From Halobacteriales archaeon (lineage in GTDB: Archaea > Halobacteriota > Halobacteria > Halobacteriales > SKNY01): a stretch of DNA of 44,033 nucleotides. Of the stretch, positions 24,752-33,342 are shown piece after piece. A program made the position numbers and the translations under genes. Within the stretch, counting starts at the first letter, position 1; every line of letters starts with the position of its first letter. The notes beneath the pieces are model-generated. The model did not search any database and was not told the DNA's origin. It saw only the letters and a program-made list of their open reading frames with translations. The stretch spans positions 1 to 44,033 of the forward strand of contig SKQO01000037.1 in assembly GCA_007118975.1 (NCBI GenBank), written 5' to 3'.

Positions 24752-26977
24752 ATGAACGAAGTCGAACTCGAGGTTGCCAAAGCCTACCCGAACGATTCGG
24801 GGCGAGGGATCGCTCGCCTCGATCCCGACACGCTCCTCCATCTGAAGCTTAGCCCCGGTGATATCGTCCAGATCGAAGGCGCCGGTGTTACTGCCGCAAA
24901 GGTGTGGCGCGCCGACCGCCAGGACTGGAACACAGATACGATTCGCATCGACGGGTTCACGCGACAGAACGCCGACGTCGGGATCGGCGAGCGTGTGACG
25001 ATCCGAAAGGCGGAGGCCGAAAAAGCAGATCGACTCGTTCTGGCCCCACCGGAGGAGGCAAGCGTCCAGTTCGGCAGTGACGCAGCCGGGATGGTCAAAC
25101 GGCAGATCCTCAAACGGCCGGTCGTCCATCGGGACATCGTCCCCGTGATGTCGAGTACGAACCATCCGTTCATGCGCGCCCCCGGTCAGGCGATCCCGCT
25201 CATCGCGATCGAGACAGAGCCGGAAGGGGTCGTGATGGTGACCGAGGAGACCGAGGTGGAACTCAGGGAAGAACCGATCTCCGGCATCGAGGGTCGGGGT
25301 GCGGGGATCACCTACGAGGATATCGGGGGACTCGAGAACGAAATCCAGCGCGTCAGGGAGATGGTGGAGCTTCCGATGAAGCATCCACAGATCTTCCAGA
25401 AACTGGGGATCCAACCGCCACAGGGCGTGCTCTTGCACGGGCCGCCGGGCACGGGGAAAACACTGCTGGCGAAAGCGGTTGCAAACGAAACCAACGCCAG
25501 TTTCTTTTCGATTGCTGGGCCGGAGATCATCTCCAAATACTACGGGGAGTCAGAACAACAACTCCGGGAAATCTTCGAGGACGCAACCGAGGAGGCACCG
25601 TCGATTATCTTCATCGACGAACTCGACTCGATCGCGCCAAAACGGGAGGATGTCACCGGCGAGGTCGAACGACGCGTCGTCGCACAGCTCCTCACGATGA
25701 TGGATGGACTCGAATCGCGCGGGCAGGTCATCGTCATCGCCGCGACGAATCGGGTCAACAGCGTGGATCCGGCCCTCCGACGGCCAGGCCGGTTCGACCG
25801 GGAGATCGAGATCGGAGTACCGGATGAGACGGGGCGACAGGAGATCCTTCGGATTCACACGCGTGGGATGCCACTGTCCGATAATATCAATCTTGGTGAA
25901 CTCGCGGAGGATACCCACGGATTCGTCGGCGCCGACATCGAGAGTCTCACCAAAGAAGCGGCGATGAAGGCCCTCCGCCGATATCTTCCGGAGATCAACC
26001 TGGATGAAGAAGATATCCCCCCGAGTCTTATCGATCGGATGATCGTAAAGCGCGGGGACTTCAAGGGCGCACTGGCCGAAGTCGAACCCTCGGCGATGCG
26101 TGAGGTGCTCGTCGAGCTGCCCAAAACCAGCTGGGACGATGTGGGCGGGTTGGATGAAGCGAAACAGGACATTCGCGAAAGTATCGAATGGCCGTTGACT
26201 GATCCGGAGCGATTTGTCCGGATGGGAATCGAGCCACCGAAGGGAGTCCTGCTCTACGGGCCGCCGGGCACCGGAAAAACGTTGATGGCGAAAGCGGTTG
26301 CGAACGAGACGAACGCGAACTTCATCAGCGTCCGTGGGCCGCAACTGCTCTCCAAGTGGGTCGGTGAAAGCGAAAAGGCGATCCGCCAAACCTTCCGAAA
26401 GGCGCGGCAGGTCGCGCCGACGGTGGTGTTCTTCGACGAGTTAGATGCCCTCGCACCGAGTCGCGGCCAGGACGTTGGCAGTAACGTGTCCGAACGGGTG
26501 GTAAACCAACTCCTGACCGAACTCGATGGCCTTGAAGAGATGCAAGATGTCATCGTCGTGGGTGCCACCAACCGACCGGATATGATCGACCCGGCGCTGA
26601 TCCGGTCCGGACGATTCGACCGGCTCGTCATGATCGGCGAACCTGACATCGAGGGTCGAAAGGAGATTCTCCGGATTCACACGCAAGACATGCCACTGTC
26701 GGCCGACGTGAGTCTTCGTGAACTCGCCGAAATGACAGAAGGGTTCGTCGGGAGCGACATCGAGAGCATCGCACGCGAAGCGGCGATGGTCTCGCTCCGA
26801 GAGGATCCCGAGGCAGATGTCGTCGATATGTCTCACTTCCGGGTGGCCATGGAGTCTGTGCGCCCAACGATTACGACAGATATCCTCGAATACTACGATC
26901 GCATTAAAGAGGAGTTCGCGGGCGGAACGACGGAGCCGGCACGACGCCGCTCGAGCGGCCAGATTGGCTTCCAGTAG
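24752..26977 (+). CDS. cdc48: CDC48/VAT-type AAA ATPase
   Basis: This archaeal CDC48/p97 homologue is an unfoldase with 741 residues. The N-domain (about 1-190) starts with [21 protein letters not shown]1 carries Walker A GPPGTGKT at 230-237 and Walker [11 protein letters not shown]2 has Walker A at 503-510 and VVFFDELDA. Arginine-finger segments RRPGRFDRE and RSGRFDR are both present. The hexamer extracts and unfolds proteins for the proteasome. The ATG at 24752 (MNEVELEV) is the family start. Earlier in-frame codons run into the divergent larC gene and give basic, unlikely sequence. The C-terminus ends IGFQ, without a clear HbYX proteasome-docking motif. Confidence 0.96.
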   Translation: MNEVELEVAKAYPNDSGRGIARLDPDTLLHLKLSPGDIVQIEGAGVTAAKVWRADRQDWNTDTIRIDGFTRQNADVGIGERVTIRKAEAEKADRLVLAPPEEASVQFGSDAAGMVKRQILKRPVVHRDIVPVMSSTNHPFMRAPGQAIPLIAIETEPEGVVMVTEETEVELREEPISGIEGRGAGITYEDIGGLENEIQRVREMVELPMKHPQIFQKLGIQPPQGVLLHGPPGTGKTLLAKAVANETNASFFSIAGPEIISKYYGESEQQLREIFEDATEEAPSIIFIDELDSIAPKREDVTGEVERRVVAQLLTMMDGLESRGQVIVIAATNRVNSVDPALRRPGRFDREIEIGVPDETGRQEILRIHTRGMPLSDNINLGELAEDTHGFVGADIESLTKEAAMKALRRYLPEINLDEEDIPPSLIDRMIVKRGDFKGALAEVEPSAMREVLVELPKTSWDDVGGLDEAKQDIRESIEWPLTDPERFVRMGIEPPKGVLLYGPPGTGKTLMAKAVANETNANFISVRGPQLLSKWVGESEKAIRQTFRKARQVAPTVVFFDELDALAPSRGQDVGSNVSERVVNQLLTELDGLEEMQDVIVVGATNRPDMIDPALIRSGRFDRLVMIGEPDIEGRKEILRIHTQDMPLSADVSLRELAEMTEGFVGSDIESIAREAAMVSLREDPEADVVDMSHFRVAMESVRPTITTDILEYYDRIKEEFAGGTTEPARRRSSGQIGFQ

Positions 26978-27078
26978 CAGGGAAACAACCCGACCGCTCG
27001 TTTTATCCGGCACGTCAGCATCAGGGAGCGAACTTCTACTGCGAGCGTGAGCGACTGGATTCGAGGGCGCATGGTCGC

Positions 27079-27110
27079 AGTGCCGGTCCTGGTCGGCACT
27101 ATTGTTTTCC
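27079..27110 (+). terminator. Probable terminator after cdc48
   Basis: AGTGCCG (27079-27085) and CGGCACT (27094-27100) form a perfect 7-bp stem with an 8-base loop. ATTGTTTTCC, a U-rich tract, follows directly. It lies about 100 bp after the cdc48 stop codon. Confidence 0.5.
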
Positions 27111-27328
27111 TAGCGTGAAGTCCACGGTACCGGTTTCTCTTGGCCGAAATCGGTGACGGTGATTGGTGTCTACGTATTCGATCGTAATGTTACGTTCTGT
27201 GGGTGGACAACGGTGGAACGGGTATGAGACTCCCTTAGACGGATGGACAACTAATCAAGCCCACAGGGTAATCATCGGTGTATATAGAATGAGTCCGATT
27301 TAAGGTCTTCACGGTTGGAGTCCGTAGC
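27111..27328 (+). promoter_or_regulatory. Upstream region of the PhoU-like gene with phased direct repeats
   Basis: These bases complete a 351-bp gene-free stretch after cdc48. GGGTGGACAAC (27201-27211) and GGATGGACAAC (27241-27251) are 11-bp direct repeats with one mismatch, exactly 40 bp apart. TATA-like TTTAAG (27299-27304) is 25-30 bp before the ATG at 27329, fitting a leaderless mRNA. A second AT-rich TATATA lies at 27281-27286. Repeats on the same helix face suggest an activator or repressor binding site. Confidence 0.45.
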
Positions 27329-28345
27329 ATGGAGACTCGTAAAGTCCAGGTTACCGGGGGATCGACCTATACCGTTTCGCTACCGAAGGACTGGGCGACC
27401 GACCACGAGATCGACGCTGGGTCGGAAGTAGAGCTCCACCCCGAGGCCGAGTCACTCCTGCTGGTTCCGCGCCAGCGGCAAGATAACACGCGGGGCCGAT
27501 TGGATATCACCGAGCTCACAGGAGGCGATCTCGCGCGCGGTATCGTGACGATGTATGTCAGCGGCTTCGATCTGATCGAGCTCAAAACGGACACGATCGA
27601 CCCCGATCAACGTCGCGTGATTCGGGATGCCACCCAGACCCTGGTCGGGGTGGAAGTGATCGAGGAGACCGGAAAACACATCCTCCTGCAGGATCTCCTG
27701 GATTCCTCGGAACTCTCGGTTCACAATGCTATCACCCGAATGCGACTGATCGCGCTCACGATGCTCACTGACGCGGTCAGGAGTGTTGAAGAGAACGACG
27801 ACGAGCTCGCAGCGGACGTCTTCGAACGCGATGACGACGTCGATCGTCTGTGGTTTCTCGTTTCTCGCGTGTTTCGGTCAGTCCTACGAGATCCGAGTGC
27901 CGCTGCAGCCATCGGTATGTCCAGGGAGACGTGTTTCGATTATCACAGCAGCGCCCGGCAGCTCGAACGGATTGCTGACCACGCTGCCAAAATCGCAAAC
28001 CTTTCGATGGACCTCGGGGACGTACCACCGGGAATCACGGACTCGCTCGCGGAACTTCATTCCGATGCGAACGAAATTATCGACCGGGCGATGGAAGCAC
28101 TGCTCGAGGAGGACTCGGGGCGGGCGATCGAACTGGCCAACGAGGCACGGGATGCCGTCACCGACATCGATGACCGAACGCGAGCCATCGATGAACTGAT
28201 CCGTGAGGGTGCAGACCCGACACAAGCGCAACTGCTCGGGCTCATCGCCGATTCGCTGTCCCGCACGGCCGATTATGGGGGGAACATTGCGGAAACGGCG
28301 CTACAGAAGGCTGCACCGACACCGGGTCCGGGCGGCGGGCTCTGA
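27329..28345 (+). CDS. PhoU-domain phosphate uptake regulator with AbrB-type N-terminus
   Basis: In this 338-residue protein, residues 1-50 form a SpoVT/AbrB-like swapped-hairpin DNA-binding domain (METRKVQVTGGSTYTVSLPKDW, split at LPK). Two helical PhoU repeats follow (about 110-215 and 225-325), with ARQLERIADHAAKIANL and RTADYGGNIAETAL metal-site helices. Haloarchaea carry many such proteins. The combination suggests a direct transcriptional regulator answering phosphate status, unlike bacterial PhoU, which acts through PstB and PhoR. No pst or pho genes are next to it. Confidence 0.9.
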   Translation: METRKVQVTGGSTYTVSLPKDWATDHEIDAGSEVELHPEAESLLLVPRQRQDNTRGRLDITELTGGDLARGIVTMYVSGFDLIELKTDTIDPDQRRVIRDATQTLVGVEVIEETGKHILLQDLLDSSELSVHNAITRMRLIALTMLTDAVRSVEENDDELAADVFERDDDVDRLWFLVSRVFRSVLRDPSAAAAIGMSRETCFDYHSSARQLERIADHAAKIANLSMDLGDVPPGITDSLAELHSDANEIIDRAMEALLEEDSGRAIELANEARDAVTDIDDRTRAIDELIREGADPTQAQLLGLIADSLSRTADYGGNIAETALQKAAPTPGPGGGL

Positions 28346-28375
28346 GCGGGCGAGTACGAAGTGCCACGTGCCCTG

Positions 28376-28390
28376 CCCGGCGACGCCGGG
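28376..28390. terminator. Symmetric hairpin between convergent genes
   Basis: CCCGGCG-A-CGCCGGG is a perfect 15-bp palindrome in the 52-bp gap between the convergent PhoU-like and eS8 genes. It can form the same hairpin in either transcript and could serve both. No clear U-tract follows on either side. Confidence 0.35.
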
Positions 28391-28397
28391 GGTACGC

Positions 28398-28766
28398 TTA
28401 CTCGAGAACTGCACACACCTGTCCGGTCTGTCCCGGACGGGAAGTCACCCGTGCAAGCCCTTCCGGCGTCTGAATTTGAGCGCCTTTCGTCACGATATTC
28501 CGACGTACGTAGTTCGGGTTCGCGGGATTCTCTACAACGGCCTCGATCTCAGTGACGAGCGTCTCTCCATTGCTGGAGACAATGGCCGTGTTTGTCGCGA
28601 GTGCTCGAACCTTTCGTTCACCGCCTCGCGCATCGACGACGCGCAAACGCGGTTCATCGACTTCGGTTTCGGTGGGTTCATCCCCTCGCTCGTGCTTTCG
28701 GAGCTTCCGATGGGGTCGCGCACGGCCGCCTGTCCGGCGTCGTGTGGAGCCGCTGTGTTCTGCCAT
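28398..28766 (-). CDS. rps8e: 30S ribosomal protein eS8 (S8e)
   Basis: This small-subunit ribosomal protein is specific to archaea and eukaryotes, 122 residues. Clear family marks are STRRRTGGRARPHR at the start, GGERKVRAL in the middle, VVENPANPNYVRRNIVTKGA and the C-terminal ARVTSRPGQTGQV. The first residues (MAEHSG) differ from the usual haloarchaeal MKDQGRST-type start. A TATA-like TTCAAAT lies 25-31 bp before the ATG, so the mRNA is probably leaderless. Confidence 0.96.
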   Translation of the reverse strand: MAEHSGSTRRRTGGRARPHRKLRKHERGDEPTETEVDEPRLRVVDARGGERKVRALATNTAIVSSNGETLVTEIEAVVENPANPNYVRRNIVTKGAQIQTPEGLARVTSRPGQTGQVCAVLE

Positions 28767-28790
28767 TGACTGATCAACGCGGGACGCGCT

Positions 28791-28819
28791 ATTTGAACGG
28801 CACGGATCGGTACGTTTAG
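28791..28819. promoter_or_regulatory. Divergent promoter pair for eS8 and DUF2240 genes
   Basis: Minus-strand TTCAAAT (28791-28797) lies 25-31 bp before the eS8 ATG. Plus-strand TTTAG (28815-28819) lies 25-29 bp before the DUF2240 ATG. Both distances match leaderless transcription, so two promoters share a 77-bp gap. Confidence 0.5.
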
Positions 28820-28843
28820 CGGTGTCCGCACGTCCTCACCCAT

Positions 28844-29305
28844 ATGGGGCTCCGGCAGGTCGTCGCCGCGCCGTTCAAGCGAGCAGGCGCAAGCACGGTT
28901 TCCGAGTCGGAATTCGTCGTCGCAATCTCGTTGCACCGCGATTGGTTTACGCCCGCACAGGCGAAACGGGTGCTTGAACTCGCGGAGAAGCAGGGGCTCA
29001 TCGAGCGAAGCGAGGAGGAAGTCACGGCCACGTTTGAACCTGCCAGCGTCGAGGTACCCGCGGGGTTTGTCCCCGCCGAGGATGTCCTCTCGCAACCGTC
29101 AGTGTTCGAAGGCATTCTCAATGCACTGCTCGCCGCGGGTCACGACAAGCGATCGACCGTGGCGGCGATCAACCGGCGTCAGCAGGAGCTCGGCATTACC
29201 CTCGAGGCTGCCGCGGCGTTACACGCGAGCGAAAACGACGTGGAGGTCGATAACGAGATCCAGGAGGCCGCGCGTGCACTCCGCAAGGCCGGTACGGGGG
29301 ACTGA
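28844..29305 (+). CDS. DUF2240 family protein
   Basis: This 153-residue protein of a haloarchaeal conserved family of unknown function starts GLRQVVAAPFKRAG, then has FVVAISLHRDWFTPAQAKRVLELAEKQGLI, split here. That looks like a winged-helix-type N-terminal domain (residues 1-60). A second helical part (80-150) contains RSTVAAINRRQQELG. It may bind nucleic acid; this is inferred from the predicted helix pattern only. It is followed 73 bp downstream by pyrF on the same strand. Confidence 0.8.
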   Translation: MGLRQVVAAPFKRAGASTVSESEFVVAISLHRDWFTPAQAKRVLELAEKQGLIERSEEEVTATFEPASVEVPAGFVPAEDVLSQPSVFEGILNALLAAGHDKRSTVAAINRRQQELGITLEAAAALHASENDVEVDNEIQEAARALRKAGTGD

Positions 29306-29378
29306 CCACGGATCGCGCGGTCATCGCGCGGAGTGTGTACCCCGAAAACGAATTGTGCACGGTGGACGAGCGCTCCGT

Positions 29379-30203
29379 ATGGGCTTCTTCGAGGATCTTC
29401 ACGATCGGATTGTCTCGGTTGACAGCGTAGTCTGTGTGGGGCTGGATCCGGACCCCGGGCGGCTTCCTGTCGCTGTGCGTGAGGCCGAGTTGCCCCGCTG
29501 GGCATTTAATCGCCGGATAATCGACAAGACGGCACCGTATGCCGCGGCATTCAAACCGAATGTCGCATTTTACGAAGACCCTGCCGGGTGGCGGGCCCTC
29601 GGCGAAACAATCGCATATGCTGCCGGGAAAGGGATTCCCGTGATACTCGACGCCAAACGGGCGGATATTGGGAACACCGCTCGCCGATACGCACGGCTCC
29701 TCGATGGGGAAACGTACGGTGTCAAAGCCGACGCGCCGAACGCAATTACGGTGAATCCATACCTCGGCGAGGACGCTCTGCAACCGTTCCTCGACCTGGA
29801 TGATCGTGGAGTCTTCGTTCTCTGTCGGACGTCGAACGCGGGCGGAGAGGATCTACAGGATCTCGAACTCGATTCGGGCGAACGAGTGTACGAGCGAGTC
29901 GCCGATCTCGCAGTACAATGGAACCGCCGCAATAACGTCGGCCTTGTCGTCGGGGCGACCGCGACCGATGAACTCGCTACCATCCGGGAGCGTGCGCCAT
30001 CGCTTCCGTTTCTGGTCCCGGGCGTGGGCGCCCAAGGGGGTGACGCGGAGGCGGCCGTCACTCACGGTGTCGTGGACGGGGTAGGGCTAGTCAATGCGAG
30101 TCGGAGTATCATTTTTGCCGGCGAGACGACCGAAACGCCGTTCGATGAAGCAGCGGGCGCTGCGGCACGGCGCTTGCGAGACGGGCTCAACCGGTTCCGG
30201 TAA
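29379..30203 (+). CDS. pyrF: Orotidine 5'-phosphate decarboxylase
   Basis: This enzyme catalyses the last step of UMP synthesis, decarboxylating OMP. It has 274 residues and is of the longer PyrF subfamily 2 type. The catalytic array DAKRADIG is visible with Asp91, Lys93 and Asp96. The phosphate-binding part is FLVPGVGAQGGD, with GLVNASRSI near the end. The start MGFFEDLHDRI at 29379 is the family start. It converges on the tiny zinc-finger gene with a 3-bp gap. Confidence 0.96.
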   Translation: MGFFEDLHDRIVSVDSVVCVGLDPDPGRLPVAVREAELPRWAFNRRIIDKTAPYAAAFKPNVAFYEDPAGWRALGETIAYAAGKGIPVILDAKRADIGNTARRYARLLDGETYGVKADAPNAITVNPYLGEDALQPFLDLDDRGVFVLCRTSNAGGEDLQDLELDSGERVYERVADLAVQWNRRNNVGLVVGATATDELATIRERAPSLPFLVPGVGAQGGDAEAAVTHGVVDGVGLVNASRSIIFAGETTETPFDEAAGAAARRLRDGLNRFR

Positions 30204-30206
30204 GCT

Positions 30207-30350
30207 TCACCGCGCGATCTGCGTTACGCAATCCGTGCAGATCGACTGGCGCGGCTGATAATGGTTCGAGCAGACGTGGGTGCCGCACCGTTGACACTGT
30301 TGGCTGGCCGGTGCGCCTTCACAGATTCCACAGAGTCCGGAGACGCTCAT
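30207..30350 (-). CDS. 47-residue HIT-type zinc-finger protein
   Basis: This is a very short gene, read on the minus strand from ATG at 30350 to TGA at 30207. The protein has Cys at 7, 10, 19, 22, 27, 38 and 41 and His at 30. The pattern is C-x2-C-x8-C-x2-C-x4-C-x2-H-x7-C-x2-C: eight ligands for two interleaved zinc ions, as in HIT-type zinc fingers. In eukaryotes HIT fingers occur in chromatin-remodelling and snoRNP assembly factors. Small stand-alone versions are known in haloarchaea, without assigned function as far as I recall. The regular ligand spacing and the full frame make it real. It is divergent from the GTPase gene. Confidence 0.8.
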   Translation of the reverse strand: MSVSGLCGICEGAPASQQCQRCGTHVCSNHYQPRQSICTDCVTQIAR

Positions 30351-30449
30351 ATCCTTCCCATTTTGTCGCGATACGGTTAGCCGTTGCGGGCGTGCGGCAG
30401 GTTATCACTGAACGAGAAGGCTTTTTCCCCGACCTCCCGTACACGACCT

Positions 30450-32066
30450 ATGAGCCCGGATAGGGCCGTCTTGCGAAAGGCCCTCGATCACGGGGAACAG
30501 GAAGGCGGTCACGTCGAGTTCAAAGAGCGGCTTTCCCGGGACGTTCACCTTTCCGGAGATCGGTTCGAGAGTCTTGCTGCCCAGCTTCGACACCGGCTGC
30601 TGTCGGGTGACGGCCGCGCCTTATACGTGGTGGGGGTGACCGATAACGGGCGGCTCTCGGGGCTAGAGCCTGCGGCGTTTGCGGAGACCATGGATATCCT
30701 GTCGCTGCTCGCGACGGAGGCGGACGCCGCGATCGATGACGTGCAAACGTGGGGCGTCGACGAGGGACGCGACGAAGGGCTGATCGGAGTTGCAAACATC
30801 GTCAGCGGGGACGACGTTCCGACCGATGACAGCCACATTCTCGTGGGGACGGCCGGCCACGTCGATCACGGCAAAAGCACGCTGGTCGGGACGCTGGTGA
30901 CGGGAGAATCGGATAACGGCGAAGGCGGGACTCGCCGATTTTTGGACGTGCGCCCTCATGAAATGGAACGCGGGCTGAGCGCCGACCTTTCCTACGGCGT
31001 GTACGGGTTCGCAGACGGTGAACCGTGTCGCGTGAGTGATCCGACCAGGAAGGCCGATCGGGCGGCGATCGTTGCGGAGGCCGAAAAACTCGTCTCCTTC
31101 GTCGATACCGTCGGCCACGAGCCGTGGCTGCGCACGACGATCCGCGGACTGGTCGGCCAGAAACTCGATTACGGGCTATTGACGGTCGCGGCGGACGACG
31201 GACCGACGAAGACCACTCTCGAACACCTCGGGGTCCTCCTGGCCATGGAGCTCCCGACGATGGTCGCGATCACCAAGGTCGATCTCGTCGCCGCAGACCG
31301 CGTAGACGAGGTGGAGGCATCCGTCGCCGAGCTCCTGCGAGACGTCGGCCAGACACCGTTGCCGATCGATCGATACGGTGTGGACGCGGCGATTGCCGAG
31401 ATCGACGACACTGTCGTTCCCATCGTACGGACCAGCGCAGTGACGAAACGCGGGATGGATGTGCTGGACGGCGTGTTCGAACGCTTGCCAAAGACCGTTA
31501 CCGACGATGGCGATTTCCGGATGTACGTCGACCGGAGCTATCAGGTGACGGGTGTTGGCGCGGTGGCTTCCGGGACGATCCGTGCCGGGTCGGTGTCCGA
31601 AGGAGATCGCCTCAAGCTCGGTCCGTTCGCGGATGGAACGTTCCGGGATGTCGAGGTACGCTCGATCGAGATGCACTATCACCGGGTCGAAACTGCCCGC
31701 GCGGGTCGTATCGTGGGCATCGCGTTGAAAGGCGTCCGTGAGTCCGAGATCAAGCGAGGAATGGCGCTTCTCCCCGCAGATAGCGATCCTGTCCCCACGC
31801 GTTCGTTCGACGCGGAAGTGATGGTGTTGAATCATCCGACCCGTATTCGAACGGGCTACGAACCGGTTGTCCACCTGGAGACGATCGGGGAAGCGGCGAC
31901 CTTCTATCCTCATGGCGGCAAGTTGCTTCCGGGGGACCGCGGGGAGGTCACCGTCGAATTCAAGTTTACACCGTATCTCGTCGAACCGGGACAACGCTTC
32001 GTGTTCCGGGAGGGAGAGAGCAAGGGCGTTGGGACCGTCCGGCGAGTACGAGACGAAGTGATCTGA
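30450..32066 (+). CDS. GTPBP1-like translational GTPase
   Basis: This 538-residue GTPase is related to EF-Tu/EF-1A and to eukaryotic GTPBP1/GTPBP2. The N-terminal 130 residues are a separate domain. Then G1 GTAGHVDHGKST is at 133-144, G3 is DTVGHEPWL, G4 is TKVD and G5 is in RTSAVTKRG. Two beta-barrel domains follow (from about 365), with GVGAVASGTIRAG and a final EPGQRFVFREG. The usual PGH of G3 reads VGH. The start ATG at 30450 is chosen; an upstream in-frame ATG at 30384 adds 22 basic residues. GTPBP1 acts in ribosome rescue and mRNA decay in animals; an archaeal role is not established. Confidence 0.88.
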   Translation: MSPDRAVLRKALDHGEQEGGHVEFKERLSRDVHLSGDRFESLAAQLRHRLLSGDGRALYVVGVTDNGRLSGLEPAAFAETMDILSLLATEADAAIDDVQTWGVDEGRDEGLIGVANIVSGDDVPTDDSHILVGTAGHVDHGKSTLVGTLVTGESDNGEGGTRRFLDVRPHEMERGLSADLSYGVYGFADGEPCRVSDPTRKADRAAIVAEAEKLVSFVDTVGHEPWLRTTIRGLVGQKLDYGLLTVAADDGPTKTTLEHLGVLLAMELPTMVAITKVDLVAADRVDEVEASVAELLRDVGQTPLPIDRYGVDAAIAEIDDTVVPIVRTSAVTKRGMDVLDGVFERLPKTVTDDGDFRMYVDRSYQVTGVGAVASGTIRAGSVSEGDRLKLGPFADGTFRDVEVRSIEMHYHRVETARAGRIVGIALKGVRESEIKRGMALLPADSDPVPTRSFDAEVMVLNHPTRIRTGYEPVVHLETIGEAATFYPHGGKLLPGDRGEVTVEFKFTPYLVEPGQRFVFREGESKGVGTVRRVRDEVI

Positions 32067-32177
32067 CAGACCATCACACGACGCGGGGAGGTCACCGCGC
32101 CGACCACCCAAACTTCGACGTGGCGACGGGTGCTGCAGACCTCACCAGTTATGGGCTCGGATCGCACAGGACGGGGC

Positions 32178-33341
32178 ATGCTGGACTACGTCGGCTTGGA
32201 AGCGGATCTTGACGCGGAGGAGCGGATGATCCAAGAGACCGCCCGTTCGTTCGTCGACGACCGCGTACGACCGATCGTCGGAGATTGCTTTTCCGCGGGG
32301 GAGTTTCCGATCGACCTTATTCCCGAGATGGGCGACCTGGGATTTTTTGGCGCCGGCCTCGATGTCGACGATCTTTCGGGGGTTAGCCCGACTGCGAACG
32401 GATTGTTGATGCAGGAGCTGGAAGCGGGTGATTCCGGACTTCGCTCTATGGTGTCGGTGCAGGGGTCCCTCGTCATGTATCCGATCCTGGAGTACGGGAG
32501 TACGAACCAGCAGGAGCGCTGGATCCCCCCACTTTCCCGCGGGCATGCAGTCGGGTGTTTCGCACTCACGGAACCACAACACGGCTCAAACCCTGACGGC
32601 ATGACTACCCACGTCGAGGCTGATGGGGATGGATACGTGCTCAATGGTCGGAAAACCTGGATCACCAACGCCCCGATTGCGGACGTCATCGTCGTCTGGG
32701 CGCGAGATCACAGCCATGCGGACCGACCGATTCGGGGTTTTCTGATCGAGCCGGCGTGGGATGGAGTGAGTGTGGATCCGATCGGCAACAAGCTCTCCAT
32801 GCGCATGTCCGCGACCGGAGAGATCGGGTTCGACAATGTACAAGTGCCCGAGACCGCGCTTCTCCCGGGAGTTATGGGGCTGAAAGGCCCACTCAGGTGT
32901 CTCACGCAGGCACGGTACGGCATCAGTTGGGGTGCCGTCGGTGCAGCCAGGGACTGCTTCGAAACGGCGCGCCAGTATGCCAGCGATCGATCGCAATTCG
33001 GTGGCCCGATTGCGCGATTTCAACTCCAGCAGGAGAAGCTCGCGGATATGGCATCCGGCATCACGACGAGCCAGCTCCTGGCCTATCGCCTAGCCGACCT
33101 AAAGGCACGTGGCGATCTCCGCCATCAACACGTCTCGATGGCCAAGCGACACAACGTACGGCGGTGGCGAGAGGTTGCACGCACCGCGAGAGAGATGCTG
33201 GGAGGTAACGGGATTACGCTCGAGTACTCGCCCATGCGTCATCTGGCCAACGTCGAAACGGTCCATACCTACGAAGGAACCGATGACATTCACACGCTAG
33301 TCCTGGGCGAGGATCTGACCGGAATTCCGGCGTTCGAGTGA
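32178..33341 (+). CDS. Acyl-CoA dehydrogenase, glutaryl-CoA dehydrogenase type
   Basis: This flavoprotein oxidises an acyl-CoA at alpha-beta; the glutaryl-CoA type also decarboxylates to crotonyl-CoA. It has 387 residues. FALTEPQHGSNP and KTWITNAPIADV contact FAD and substrate. RYGISWGAVGAA and the end HTYEGTDDIHTL...LTGIPAFE, with catalytic Glu366, match glutaryl-CoA dehydrogenases best among the subfamilies I know. The ATG at 32178 (MLDYVGLEADLD) is the haloarchaeal family start; an in-frame upstream codon at 32130 adds 16 residues. The CoA-transferase gene follows after one base, so they are surely co-transcribed. Confidence 0.88.
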   Translation: MLDYVGLEADLDAEERMIQETARSFVDDRVRPIVGDCFSAGEFPIDLIPEMGDLGFFGAGLDVDDLSGVSPTANGLLMQELEAGDSGLRSMVSVQGSLVMYPILEYGSTNQQERWIPPLSRGHAVGCFALTEPQHGSNPDGMTTHVEADGDGYVLNGRKTWITNAPIADVIVVWARDHSHADRPIRGFLIEPAWDGVSVDPIGNKLSMRMSATGEIGFDNVQVPETALLPGVMGLKGPLRCLTQARYGISWGAVGAARDCFETARQYASDRSQFGGPIARFQLQQEKLADMASGITTSQLLAYRLADLKARGDLRHQHVSMAKRHNVRRWREVARTAREMLGGNGITLEYSPMRHLANVETVHTYEGTDDIHTLVLGEDLTGIPAFE

Positions 33342-33342
33342 G

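Noticed and set aside
27047-27118. 23-codon GTG frame (membrane-like ending) after cdc48
   Set aside because: Too short, ends inside the terminator hairpin region and has no promoter of its own.
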